Source of the DNA: Chrysiogenia bacterium
Lineage (GTDB): Bacteria; JAGRBM01
DNA: 29,069 nt
Direction of reading: 5' to 3'
Assembly (NCBI GenBank): GCA_020434085.1
Contig: JAGRBM010000044.1
Span: 1-29,069, forward strand
The position numbers were made by a program, and so were the translations under genes. Shown here piece after piece: positions 1-7,645 of the stretch. Each line of letters begins with the position of its first letter. The stretch's first letter is position 1. The notes under the pieces are model-generated. The model was given only the letters and a program-made list of their open reading frames with translations. It was not told where the DNA came from and did no database searches.

Positions 1-2
1 CC

Positions 3-122
3 ACGGCGAGCATCTTTCTGGCGCTGCTCGATGGACCGGCGCCGCTGCAGCTCCAGGCCGCGCGCTGGATTTTGTCGCGGAGCCGGGCGCTGGCGGAGCG
101 GGTGGGCTACGGGAAACCAACC
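3..122 (+). other. Possible 3' end of a plus-strand gene at the left edge (unresolved)
   Basis: In the frame starting at base 3 the first 120 bases have strong G/C at third codon positions and read as a plausible helical protein segment (ending ...RALAERVGYGK). No stop occurs in this frame until 536, deep inside the convergent stress-protein gene, so the true end is not visible; it may have been lost to a sequence error, or the segment may not be coding. I do not recognise the protein. Other frames of the same stretch either stop early or have weaker codon bias. Confidence 0.25.
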
Positions 123-123
123 A

Positions 124-152
124 TCCCTGCTCCCCCGGAGGGGGAGCAGGGA
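124..152 (-). terminator. GC-rich perfect hairpin downstream of the stress-protein gene
   Basis: A 13-bp perfect inverted repeat (TCCCTGCTCCCCC / GGGGGAGCAGGGA) with a 3-nt GGA loop lies 90 nt past the stop of the minus-strand universal stress protein gene. On the minus strand it is followed by TGGTTGGTTT, a poor U-tract, so termination is plausible but not certain. The GCTCCCCC/GGGGGAGC core recurs in the hairpin at 10592-10613, so a dispersed palindrome is an alternative reading. Confidence 0.4.
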
Positions 153-241
153 ATGATGGGGCTTCTCGCGCCCCGCCGTAAGGGCTCTTCACCACAAGAA
201 AAAAATTTTGAAATTGTAAACCCGAAAGGAGATCCAACGAA

Positions 242-1123
242 TCAGCGAACCACCAGCACGTCGATGTGCGCACGGGCAATCACGCCCTCGGTCACCGATC
301 CGAGCAGCGCGCGGCTGATCGCCGAGAGGCCGCGGGCGCCCATGACGATGGTGCCGGCGTTGAGGGCCTGCGCCTGCGAGATGATCGTGTCGGCCACCCA
401 CCCGAAGACCACGTTGTGCGTGTCGGCGCGTTCCTGGCCCAGGGTGTCCTTCTCGAACTTCTTGAGCCGCGCCATATCCTCGTCACGAAGCTCGCGAATG
501 GCTTCCTCGTCGTGGAGATCGCTGGCCACGCGCTGAAGATAGGGGATGTAGGGGTTGGCCGTGACCTTGATGAGCGAGAAGCCCATCTTGTTCTCGTCGG
601 CCAGGCGCGCGGCTTCCTTGAGCGCCTTGGCAGAAATTTCGCTCATGTCGACTGCGCAACAGAGGCGGCGAGGAACCACAAAACCATCGAAACTATCGCG
701 CACGACGTAGACGTCGCCCTCGAACTCGCGAATCACGCGAAGCGCGGTCCGGCCGAGCACGCGTTCCTTCACGCCGCCGTGTCCCTGTCCGCCGATCATG
801 ATGCCAACGGCGTTGGAGTCGGCGGCAGCTTCGAGAATTTCCTTGGCAGGCCTGCCGCGATCGGCGCGGACGACAATCTCGGGGATCTCGGTTCCCTCGG
901 GAAGGCTGGCCTTCACCGTTTCGATCTCATCCTTGAGCGCCTGGACGATGATCTCCTCGTCGGGGATCGCTTTCTTCGAAAGGATGTTCTCGTAGAGGTG
1001 CTCGTCGATCACGTGGTGGACCTTGAGTACCTTGCCCTTGCCGAAGGGATAGCCCTGGATGGCCAGCGCCAGCGCGCGGCGTGCGTACTTGGAGAAATCG
1101 TAGGGAATCAGGATTTCGGTCAT
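242..1123 (-). CDS. Tandem two-domain universal stress protein (UspA family)
   Basis: 293 residues made of two consecutive Usp domains (about 1-145 and 150-293). The N-terminus (MTEILIPYDFSKYARRAL) is the classic first Usp strand and helix. The nucleotide-binding signature G-2x-G-9x-G(S/T) is exact in the second domain (GARG...LLGS near residues 263-277). In the first domain the last position is Arg followed by Thr (GQGHGG...LGRT), so ATP binding there may be weaker. Usp proteins are cytoplasmic nucleotide-binding proteins linked to stress survival; the specific role here is unknown. The gene lies 181 nt beyond the operon ending at 1305, with that operon's terminator between them, so it probably has its own promoter. 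An 8-bp inverted repeat (1175-1198) sits 52 nt upstream of the ATG and could be an operator. The ATG start agrees with the domain edge, although the ribosome site is weak. Confidence 0.93.
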   Translation of the reverse strand: MTEILIPYDFSKYARRALALAIQGYPFGKGKVLKVHHVIDEHLYENILSKKAIPDEEIIVQALKDEIETVKASLPEGTEIPEIVVRADRGRPAKEILEAAADSNAVGIMIGGQGHGGVKERVLGRTALRVIREFEGDVYVVRDSFDGFVVPRRLCCAVDMSEISAKALKEAARLADENKMGFSLIKVTANPYIPYLQRVASDLHDEEAIRELRDEDMARLKKFEKDTLGQERADTHNVVFGWVADTIISQAQALNAGTIVMGARGLSAISRALLGSVTEGVIARAHIDVLVVR

Positions 1124-1174
1124 GGTCTTGGCGGCCCCCCGGTCGTCTTGAGCTGCCCTCGCGGGCTTCTCTTT

Positions 1175-1198
1175 CAGGTGGCCTCATTCTGCCACCTG
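1175..1198. promoter_or_regulatory. Inverted repeat upstream of the universal stress gene
   Basis: CAGGTGGC, an 8-nt spacer (CTCATTCT), then GCCACCTG: a perfect 8-bp inverted repeat 52 nt upstream of the stress-protein start and beyond the terminator of the preceding operon. It has no T-tract in either direction, so an operator or a leader hairpin is more likely than a terminator. No regulator can be named. Confidence 0.35.
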
Positions 1199-1241
1199 AG
1201 GGCGGCCTTGGCCATTCCCGACCCCGAAGAAGTGGCTCCAA

Positions 1242-1280
1242 AGAAAAATCCCGCCGCCGGGGTTGCCGGCAGGCGGGATT
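1242..1280 (-). terminator. Rho-independent terminator of the thyA-to-SCP2 operon
   Basis: Read on the minus strand: AATCCCGCC, a loop that is itself partly paired (TGCCGG/CCGGC), GGCGGGATT, then TTTCTTT. It begins 24 nt after the SCP2 gene stop. A 9-bp GC-rich stem with a U-rich tail is a textbook intrinsic terminator and marks the end of the long minus-strand operon. Confidence 0.85.
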
Positions 1281-1304
1281 CTCCAGATGCAGTATTTGGC
1301 TGAA

Positions 1305-1673
1305 TCAGGAAGGATTCATGAGCTGGCCAAGCTGCATGGCAAGGCTCATGTCGCCGGAGATGACCATGCGGCCTTCCATAAACGCCTGCTGCGGGTTGAG
1401 CTCGCCGGTGTTCATGGCCTTCCAGTCGTCGTAGCTCAGCTCCATGGTCATGCTGGGCTCGGGGTGGCTCTCTTCGTTGACCTTGAGGGTCTTGTCCTTG
1501 ATGTGCATGGCCCATTCACCGCCGTTGTCGCCGGTGACCTTGAACTGGATCACGCAGTCAAAGCCCTCAAGCTTGTCGGCGTTGGAGGCGTCGGCCTCGA
1601 ACTGCTCGACGAGAATCGTCTCATAAAACTCTTTGGGGGTCGCATTCTTGATACGCTCTTTGATGTCACTCAT
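1305..1673 (-). CDS. SCP2 sterol-carrier-type lipid-binding protein
   Basis: 122 residues forming a single SCP2 domain. Features of the fold are the central strands (VIQFKVTG, GEWAMHIKD), the turn into SMTMELSYDDWKAM, and the closing GRMVISGDMSLAMQLGQLM helix that caps the hydrophobic tunnel. Members bind lipids or acyl/isoprenoid chains; the SCP2-domain protein UbiJ assists ubiquinone synthesis together with UbiB. The start codon lies inside the end of the upstream kinase gene (8-nt overlap), implying translational coupling. It is the last gene before the terminator. A UbiB-family kinase is encoded three genes upstream in the same apparent operon, which makes a UbiJ-like lipid-handling role plausible. 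UbiJ is longer (about 200 residues), so orthology is not established. Confidence 0.9.
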   Translation of the reverse strand: MSDIKERIKNATPKEFYETILVEQFEADASNADKLEGFDCVIQFKVTGDNGGEWAMHIKDKTLKVNEESHPEPSMTMELSYDDWKAMNTGELNPQQAFMEGRMVISGDMSLAMQLGQLMNPS

Positions 1674-3051
1674 CTTCCTTCTCTCCTTGCTGAGTGGATT
1701 CTTGGTCTCCCTCCCATCCCAGTGGAAACCGGACGAGCCGCGTTTCCCCCAGCCGGGTGAGGAAGTCCTCCCGGTAATAGCGGTTGGTTGACTCTTCAGT
1801 CAATAGGAGCGTGTGGGTCCCCGGATCGACCTGGATCGACCGGCTCCCGGAGGCCTGGCCCAGGGCCCTGCCGTCCAGATACAGGGCAAAGACGCCGGGC
1901 TCCGGCAGTTCCACCCGGACCGGGACTTTACCCTCTGGAATTACAGCGGTTTTGACAGATTCGGAAGTGCTCCGGGGAGGCGATTCCGGCGCGATCTCGC
2001 CCCGGTTCAGGCCCCAGATTCCGCCCGCCAGGGCGGTAAGCGCCACCAACCCGAAGGCCACTTTTTTTCGCCCGACGGCGCTTTTTTTCACCGGTTCAGA
2101 GCCCGCGATACCCCCGGGGAGCACGGCGGTCCGGGGGCTTGCCCGCCCCTCGGCGCCGGCGGCATCGAGGGCCTCCATGACGCGGCGAGACAAACCAGAA
2201 GCCTCCGCGATTTCATCGAGCGCGGCAAGCGCCCCGGCGTGCGTTACTCGGGAAGCGGGATCGCAAGTGAGCAAGCGTTCAATCACCGCGCGAAGTTCCG
2301 CGTCGCACTCATCCGGCCAGTGCGCGCGCTCGGCCGCCTCCATCCGGGCGAGCCGCTCGATCTCGGCTGCCGGCGTGGTGTCGCCGTGAACGGGCACGCC
2401 TGCCAGGCGCGCTCCGCTGAGTTCGGCGCCCACCAGCGCGAGCGCGTAGAGATCGCTCGCTGCCAGCGCCTTGCGGCCCAGCAGTTGCTCGGGCGCCATG
2501 TAGGCCGCCCGCCCCTGACGAATGCCCGCCTGGGTACGTACCTGGCTCTCGCGGCTCTTGGCGATGCCAAGGTCGAGCAGCCAGAGCTTCCCCTCGGGAT
2601 CGAGCAGCAGGTTCTCGGGAGCCAGGTCGCGGTGCACGAAGTCGAGCGGTCGTCCCGATTCGTCTCGGGCCTCGTGGAGCCTGGAAAGAATCGTGAGCGC
2701 CTGGACAAGGATCGCGGCGACCTCCGGGGAACCCAGCGGCCCGGCCGCATCGAGCAACTCGCGCAGGCTAAGACCGGGAATGAACTGCTCGATGAGGAAG
2801 GGGCCCTCTTCGTCCTCGCCGGCGTCGTAGACAGCGGGCAGGCCCGGCCCGGCAAGGCGGCTCAGGAGCCGGGCTTCCTCGGCAAAGCGCAGGCGCATCT
2901 CTTCAAGACGCGCCAGCTCGGGCAGCATCCGCTTGATCACCACCCGCCGGGCGATCGTGCCCTCGGAGACGGCCAGAAACACCTCGGCCATGCCGCCCAC
3001 GTGCAGTCGGCGGATGACCCGGTAACGGCTTGATACGGAAAGACTCTGCAA
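1666..3051 (-). CDS. Membrane-anchored Hanks-type Ser/Thr protein kinase with PEGA-like tail
   Basis: 461 residues. The kinase domain spans about residues 8-290: glycine-rich loop LHVGGMAEVFLA (16-27), VVIK with catalytic Lys40, FAEEARLL (helix C Glu near 59), catalytic loop HRDLAPEN (141-148), DLG (161-163) in place of DFG, MAPEQ (186-190). The usual Lys of HRDLKPEN is Ala. A basic stretch precedes one transmembrane helix (about 331-348). The extracytoplasmic tail (about 372-445) has a PEGA-like beta pattern (VFALYLDGRALG, then VDPGTHTLLL). The start is TTG after a G-rich ribosome site; the next good starts would cut into the glycine loop. It lies 36 nt after a PP2C phosphatase gene and overlaps the SCP2 gene, so kinase and two phosphatases are co-transcribed and probably act on shared substrates. 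The tail may sense envelope signals; this is inference. Confidence 0.93.
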   Translation of the reverse strand: MQSLSVSSRYRVIRRLHVGGMAEVFLAVSEGTIARRVVIKRMLPELARLEEMRLRFAEEARLLSRLAGPGLPAVYDAGEDEEGPFLIEQFIPGLSLRELLDAAGPLGSPEVAAILVQALTILSRLHEARDESGRPLDFVHRDLAPENLLLDPEGKLWLLDLGIAKSRESQVRTQAGIRQGRAAYMAPEQLLGRKALAASDLYALALVGAELSGARLAGVPVHGDTTPAAEIERLARMEAAERAHWPDECDAELRAVIERLLTCDPASRVTHAGALAALDEIAEASGLSRRVMEALDAAGAEGRASPRTAVLPGGIAGSEPVKKSAVGRKKVAFGLVALTALAGGIWGLNRGEIAPESPPRSTSESVKTAVIPEGKVPVRVELPEPGVFALYLDGRALGQASGSRSIQVDPGTHTLLLTEESTNRYYREDFLTRLGETRLVRFPLGWEGDQESTQQGEKEDE

Positions 3052-3087
3052 TGCGACTGCCCCGCCCCCGAGGAATCAGCGAATGTT

Positions 3088-3891
3088 TCAGATGGCGTCC
3101 ACGCTCACGAGCACCACGGTGATGTTGTCCTCGCCGCCGGCTTTGTTGGCTTCTTCGATGAGCGCCCAGCAGGCCGTGGCAAGGTCGCCGCGGTGGGCGT
3201 CGACGACCTGCGCGATGCTCAGGTCGCTGACCATGTTGCTGAGCCCGTCCGAACACATGACGAAAATATCGCCGGGCTGCACTTCATCGATGAAGATGTC
3301 CGGGAGGATTCCCTCGCGAATGCCGCAGGCCCGGGTGATGACGTTCTTGTAGGGAGAGGCTTCGGCCTCGGCCTCACTGATGGCGCCGGCGGCCACCTGC
3401 TCTGCCACCAGCGAATGGTCGCGGGTGACCTGGGTGAGCTCGCCCCCGCGCAGCCGGTAGGCGCGCGAGTCGCCCAGGTTGGCGATGTGGAACTTCCCGT
3501 CGGCGATCAGCAGCGCCACCGCGGTGGTTCCCATGCCGGTGCGCTCGGAGTCCTTGCCCGCTTCTTCGAGCACGCGGGAATTGGCCGCCCGCAGGCTGGT
3601 CAGGACGCGGTTGCTCTCCAGAGAGATGCCCGGCTGGAGCGGATAGGGCCAGGTGACGTCGGCCTGCTCCACGGTGCGGATGAAGAAATCGCGCGCCGAT
3701 TCGAGCGCCACGCGCGAGGCGATCTCGCCGGCGTTGTGGCCGCCCATACCGTCGGCGAGCAGAAAGAGCCGGTGCTCGGGCACGAGAAGGTAGTAGTCCT
3801 CGTTGTGAGCCCGCACCAGGCCTGTGTCGCTCGCCCCCTCGGCGCGAATCCGGGGCGCCGTCGCGGCCGGAGAATTATCGGAATCGTTCAT
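3088..3891 (-). CDS. PP2C-family Ser/Thr protein phosphatase (first paralogue next to the kinase)
   Basis: 267 residues with the complete bacterial PP2C (PrpC/Stp1-like) motif set: AHNED (28-32), ADGMGGHNAGE (46-56), GMGTT (119-123), NLGDSRAYR (138-146), SDGLSNMV (214-221), GGEDNIT (252-258). The metal-binding aspartates (Asp32, Asp47, Asp215, Asp256) are present, so it should be an active Mn/Mg-dependent phosphoprotein phosphatase in the cytoplasm. The first 15 residues are a polar extension before the domain. It sits 36 nt upstream of the Ser/Thr kinase gene, the usual arrangement for a cognate kinase/phosphatase pair. It is clearly paralogous to the next gene upstream, sharing unusual words such as TWPY after the second motif. 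Confidence 0.95.
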   Translation of the reverse strand: MNDSDNSPAATAPRIRAEGASDTGLVRAHNEDYYLLVPEHRLFLLADGMGGHNAGEIASRVALESARDFFIRTVEQADVTWPYPLQPGISLESNRVLTSLRAANSRVLEEAGKDSERTGMGTTAVALLIADGKFHIANLGDSRAYRLRGGELTQVTRDHSLVAEQVAAGAISEAEAEASPYKNVITRACGIREGILPDIFIDEVQPGDIFVMCSDGLSNMVSDLSIAQVVDAHRGDLATACWALIEEANKAGGEDNITVVLVSVDAI

Positions 3892-3991
3892 GGAATCACC
3901 GTAGTAGCAGCGCTTCCATTCTTTTCAGCACAGGCTCACGGCGTCAAGAAAAGGGCCGAAATTCCAGAGGTTTTTGGAGAAATTGTGCGAA

Positions 3992-4765
3992 TCAGGAGGC
4001 CTTCACCAGCACAATGGTCACGTTGTCGCGCCCACCGGCCTCAAGCGCCGCGTCCACCAGGGCCTTGCCCGCCTTTTTCAGGCTTCCGTCGTTGTCGAGC
4101 AGGATCTGGCACATGGCCGCATCCGAGAGCTCTCCATTGAGCCCGTCCGAGCAGAGCAGGAAGAGATCACCCTTCTCGATCTCCACCGAGAAGATGTCCA
4201 CTTCGAGCTCGTCGCGGCTGCCCACGGCGCGGGTGATGATGTTTCGCTGGGGGTGGGTGTCCATCTGCTCGCGGGTGAGCAGCCCGGCGCGGTACTGCTC
4301 GCCCACCAGGGAGTGATCCTCGGAGATCTGCTCGAACTCGCTGCCGCGAAGCCGGTAGATGCGCGAGTCGCCCACATTGCCGATGATGGCGTCGGTGCTC
4401 TTCTCACCCTCGTGGATGAGCAGGCTGACCACCGTGGTCGCCATGCCCATGTGCTCGGGCTCGCTGGCCGCGCAGTCGGCCACCTCGCGATTGGCCAGCA
4501 GGATCGAGGAGGCGACGATGTTCTCCTCGCGGGTCAGGTCCGCCTGGGGGCCGTAGGGCCAGGTGATCTCGTCGCCGGAGAGGGCCTTCTTCGTGAAGCT
4601 TTCCATCACCTCGGTGGTCATCCTGGAGGCCACCTCGCCGGCGTTGTGACCGCCCAGACCGTCCGCAACGATGAAAAGACCAAGCTTGTCGTTGGTCAGA
4701 AGGGCGTCTTCGTTGTGCTCGCGCACACGCCCGGTGTCGGTGATGCCAAAGGATTGAAACTTCAC
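3992..4765 (-). CDS. PP2C-family Ser/Thr protein phosphatase (second paralogue)
   Basis: 257 residues. Motifs in order: EHNED (16-20), ADGLGGHNAGE (34-44), GMATT (107-111), NVGDSRIYR (130-138), CSDGLNGELSD (205-215), GGRDNVT (244-250). The metal ligands Asp20, Asp35, Asp207 and Asp248 are all present, so activity is expected. It shares the segment ITWPYGPQ with the PP2C encoded 100 nt downstream (VTWPYPLQPG there), which supports a local duplication. The start is GTG, immediately before the conserved FGITDTG strand. The UbiB-like gene lies 50 nt upstream. Two phosphatases serving one kinase in a single operon is unusual; they could differ in substrate or in response to metal or membrane state. 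Confidence 0.95.
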   Translation of the reverse strand: MKFQSFGITDTGRVREHNEDALLTNDKLGLFIVADGLGGHNAGEVASRMTTEVMESFTKKALSGDEITWPYGPQADLTREENIVASSILLANREVADCAASEPEHMGMATTVVSLLIHEGEKSTDAIIGNVGDSRIYRLRGSEFEQISEDHSLVGEQYRAGLLTREQMDTHPQRNIITRAVGSRDELEVDIFSVEIEKGDLFLLCSDGLNGELSDAAMCQILLDNDGSLKKAGKALVDAALEAGGRDNVTIVLVKAS

Positions 4766-4815
4766 GGTCCGGCCAGTCTATGCAATCGCGGGCCGCGAAG
4801 CCATATGCGGTCGCG

Positions 4816-6162
4816 TCATGAACCCGAAGGCGAATTGGAGGGCTGCTGGTAGAACTTGAAGACGAAATCCTCGGGCTTGAGCCAGTCCATCTTGGCGATG
4901 TATTTCATTCCCTTGCGCTGGAAGAAGCTGGGCATGTCAAAATCGGGGTCGAGCGCCTTGGCCATCCCCTCGACGGTGATGTCGGAGACGAACATCATGG
5001 TCAGCTCCCGCTCCATCCAGATGTGGTACTTGCGCAGCAGGGCGAACATCTCGAAGATGATCTTGCCGAACTCCAGCTCGGCGACGGTCTTGCCCTGGAA
5101 CTGCTTGGAGATCTCGAGGGCTTCGGTTTCCGCCTCCGCCAGGGTCTCGGGCGAGAGGGGCTCGCCCTCACGGTCTTCGAGGTAGGTCTTCAGAAGGATC
5201 GCCCCGTCCATGGTGGCCGTCGCCAGCACGAGTCGCAGGAAGCGCTTCACGTAGTATTTGGGCATCTCCACCACCAGCCCGGTATCGAGCAGGGTGAAGT
5301 GGCCGCGCTCATCGATCAACACATTGCCCGGATGCAGATCGGCGTGGATGAACTGGTGGCCGTAGATCATCTCGGAGTAGAAATCGAAGAGCCGCTCGGC
5401 CAGCACCGGCCGTTCGATGGGCGGATCGACCAGCACTTCGTCGAGCTTCTTGCCGGTGACGAACTCCATGGTGATGATGCGCCCCGTGCAATAGTCGTCG
5501 TAAATCTCCGGGAAGTGAACGAATTCCATCTCCTTGAGATGCTTGTCGAAGCGGCGGTTGTTCTCAGCCTCACGGGTGAAGTCGAGCTGGGCGCGAATGG
5601 CCTCACCGAAGGACTCAACCTGCGGCGAGAGGCGCAGCACGTTGAGGTAGGGAAGCCGGTCGAAGACCCAGGCCAGCCCCAGCAACACGGACAGATCGCG
5701 CTCCATGCCGCGCTCGATGTCGGGGCGGCGCACCTTCACTGCCGCGTGGCGCCCGTCGGAGAGCCAGGCCTCGTGCACCTGCGCAATCGATGCGGCGGCG
5801 ATGGGCTCGCGGTTGATCTTCTCAAAGACCTCGTCGACGCCCTTGCCGAAATCTTCCTTGAAGGTCTGTTCAACATGCACGAAATCGAAGGGCGGCACCT
5901 GGTCCTGCAGCAGCTTGAGTTCGTCGATGATGTATTCGGGCAGGATGTCCGGGCGCGAGGAGAGAATCTGGCCGATCTTGATGAAGGTCGCGCCAAGGTT
6001 GCGGAAGAAATCGGTAAAGCACAGGGCGCGCAGCCGCTCGACCTTCGCGCGCAGCTTCTCGCGATCCCACACGAAGAGTGCATAGCCCGTGCGGAAGAAG
6101 GCGTAGCGGAGCATCTGCTCGAACAGATGGAAGCTGATGATGAAGAAACGAATCAGGGTCAT
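4816..6162 (-). CDS. UbiB/ABC1/AarF-family atypical kinase
   Basis: 448 residues with the diagnostic ABC1/ADCK features: KIGQ motif (62-65) in FIKIGQILSSRPD, the alanine-rich loop that replaces the glycine loop (AAASIAQVH, 122-130), AVKVRRP with Lys143, QLDFTREAEN (192-201), catalytic HADLHPGN (273-280) and LLDTG (291-295). The family uses ATP in lipid, mostly ubiquinone/isoprenoid, homeostasis at membranes. The first 30 residues are hydrophobic (LIRFFIISFHLFEQML), while the usual C-terminal transmembrane pair of UbiB is not evident. Its ATG overlaps the folA stop (ATGA), so it is translationally coupled to folate genes. An SCP2-domain protein encoded downstream could be its lipid-binding partner. 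I leave the symbol blank because orthology with UbiB proper cannot be decided from sequence reading. Confidence 0.92.
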   Translation of the reverse strand: MTLIRFFIISFHLFEQMLRYAFFRTGYALFVWDREKLRAKVERLRALCFTDFFRNLGATFIKIGQILSSRPDILPEYIIDELKLLQDQVPPFDFVHVEQTFKEDFGKGVDEVFEKINREPIAAASIAQVHEAWLSDGRHAAVKVRRPDIERGMERDLSVLLGLAWVFDRLPYLNVLRLSPQVESFGEAIRAQLDFTREAENNRRFDKHLKEMEFVHFPEIYDDYCTGRIITMEFVTGKKLDEVLVDPPIERPVLAERLFDFYSEMIYGHQFIHADLHPGNVLIDERGHFTLLDTGLVVEMPKYYVKRFLRLVLATATMDGAILLKTYLEDREGEPLSPETLAEAETEALEISKQFQGKTVAELEFGKIIFEMFALLRKYHIWMERELTMMFVSDITVEGMAKALDPDFDMPSFFQRKGMKYIAKMDWLKPEDFVFKFYQQPSNSPSGS

Positions 6163-6665
6163 GTGTTTTTCCGCCGGGTAAAGGTCGCCTGCTTGAGCGC
6201 CGGCTCGCCTTCAATGGAGTGCAGCTCGCCGCGCTCCCAGATCGTTTCGTCGATTTCAGGGAAGCGCACCGCGCCCTCTACTTTGATGTGGTCAGGCGCG
6301 TAGGTTACGTCGATAAAGTCCGCGATTTCCATTCCCGCGTGATAGATGCCCGCGCCGCCGATGAGCCAGATGCCGCCCTCGCAGCCATCGTTCTCGCAGC
6401 TCGCAACTGCGGCATCCAGGTCGGCGAAACATTCCACGTCGGGATGTTTCACCTGCTCGGGATGCGAAGTCACCACCACGTTGCGCCTTCCCGGAAGCGG
6501 GCGGCCGATGCTCGCCCACGTGTTGCGCCCCATGATGAGCGTGCCACCCATGGTCAGGGCCTTGAAGCGCTTGAAGTCGCCCGAGTAATGCCAGGGAATC
6601 TTGCCGTCGACGCCGATCACCCCTTCGGGCGAAATCGCAACGATCATGCCGATCCGACGCGCCAT
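6159..6665 (-). CDS. folA: Dihydrofolate reductase
   Basis: 168 residues, normal FolA length. It reduces dihydrofolate to tetrahydrofolate with NADPH in the cytoplasm. Visible features are IGMIVAISPEGVIG at the N-terminus, IPWHYSGD (23-30) with the acidic active-site residue Asp30, LIMGRNTWASIGRPLPGR (43-60) and the NADPH-binding IGGAGIY (102-108). It directly follows thyA, with the thyA stop and folA start sharing one base (TGATG), and itself overlaps the UbiB-like gene by 4 nt. The pairing is functional as well as physical, since thymidylate synthase produces the dihydrofolate that this enzyme recycles. The ATG start is fixed by the overlap. Confidence 0.97.
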   Translation of the reverse strand: MARRIGMIVAISPEGVIGVDGKIPWHYSGDFKRFKALTMGGTLIMGRNTWASIGRPLPGRRNVVVTSHPEQVKHPDVECFADLDAAVASCENDGCEGGIWLIGGAGIYHAGMEIADFIDVTYAPDHIKVEGAVRFPEIDETIWERGELHSIEGEPALKQATFTRRKNT

Positions 6666-7546
6666 CAGACAGCGACCTTGAAAGAGATCGCCGGATAGGG
6701 GTCGTAGCCTTCCAGCTTGAACTTCTCGAGAAGTTCGGGCGTGTCCTTGTCCAGCAGGGCATGGATGTCGTCGAGATCCTTGAGCGAGGGATCGATCGTG
6801 AGCTTCGGAAGTGCGCGGGGCTCGCGCTTGAGCTGCTCTTCGAGCCCTGGAATGTGGTCATACTCGGCCATGCTGCCGTCCGGCTTTTTCGTATAGATGT
6901 GCGCGTCGATGAGCGTGTGCGCGAAGATGCCCGGGCGGATCCCGCTGAAGTGAGAGATCAGTTCGAGCAGGAAGGCGTAGCCTGCAATGTTGTAAGGCAC
7001 GCCGAGCGCCACGTCGCAGCTTCGCTGCGTGAGGTGCAGACACAGGTAGGGCTCGCCCTTTTCGTCGAGCTGGGTGTTGAGCACCCACATCGCATGGCAC
7101 GGCGGCAGCGCGCTGGTCTGCGCATTGCCGGGCGCCCAGGCGACGATCACCAGGCGGCGGCTCATCGGGTTGCGCTTGAGCTCGTCGATGGCGTAGCGGA
7201 CCTGGTCGTTAAAGGCGGGCTCGCCCTCCGGAGTGTGCACGGGGAAGTGGCGCCAGAAGTTTCCATAGGCGCTGGGCACTTTGCCGTCTTCATCGGCCCA
7301 CGGGTCCCAGAACTTGCAGTTGTGTTTCTTGAGCAGGTGAATGTGCGTGTCGCCGGAGAGGAACCACAGGTTCTCGACGACGATGTTCTTCCACGAAATT
7401 TCCTTCGTGGTCAGCAGCGGAAAGCCCTCGCGCAGGTCGATCTCATAGTTGATGTTGAAGGTCGAGATGGTATCGACGCCCGTCCGGTTTTCCTTCCGGG
7501 TACCCTTCTCCAACACTTCCCGAACCGTATCGAGATAGACCTTCAC
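6665..7546 (-). CDS. thyA: Thymidylate synthase (ThyA type)
   Basis: 293 residues, slightly longer than the 264 of E. coli because of insertions after the dUMP-binding region. It methylates dUMP to dTMP using methylenetetrahydrofolate. Visible features are the N-terminal R-x-x-R-T-G loop (KENRTGVDT), FPLLTTKEISWKNIVVE, phosphate-binding SRR (129-131), the catalytic cysteine in PPCHAMW (Cys150), QRSCDVALGVPYN (174-186) and the closing LIDAHIY. The start is GTG with a strong ribosome site (GGGAGGAG, 5-6 nt upstream). It is the first gene of the minus-strand operon that goes on through folA, the UbiB-like kinase, two PP2C genes, the Ser/Thr kinase and SCP2. Presence of ThyA means the cell does not depend on the flavin enzyme ThyX for dTMP. 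Confidence 0.98.
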   Translation of the reverse strand: MKVYLDTVREVLEKGTRKENRTGVDTISTFNINYEIDLREGFPLLTTKEISWKNIVVENLWFLSGDTHIHLLKKHNCKFWDPWADEDGKVPSAYGNFWRHFPVHTPEGEPAFNDQVRYAIDELKRNPMSRRLVIVAWAPGNAQTSALPPCHAMWVLNTQLDEKGEPYLCLHLTQRSCDVALGVPYNIAGYAFLLELISHFSGIRPGIFAHTLIDAHIYTKKPDGSMAEYDHIPGLEEQLKREPRALPKLTIDPSLKDLDDIHALLDKDTPELLEKFKLEGYDPYPAISFKVAV

Positions 7547-7593
7547 GGACGCTCCTCCCGCTGCCTCAAAGTCACGCGCTCACAAGACTGGAG

Positions 7594-7623
7594 GTCATAG
7601 CCGCTCGCGCCGGGCGTGGCCAA
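7594..7623 (-). promoter_or_regulatory. Weak candidate promoter for the thyA operon
   Basis: On the minus strand TTGGCC (7618-7623) and TATGAC (7594-7599) are separated by 18 nt and lie about 50 nt upstream of the thyA GTG. Each matches only four of six consensus bases, so this is a suggestion rather than a firm call. No better candidate is seen in the gap between thyA and the REP-like elements. Confidence 0.22.
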
Positions 7624-7645
7624 CTGCGGAAGGGAGCTACCATCC

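Noticed and set aside
266-1303. Long plus-strand open frame opposite the universal stress gene
   Set aside because: It is the antisense shadow of a clear two-domain Usp gene, common in GC-rich DNA; its translation has no recognisable family features.
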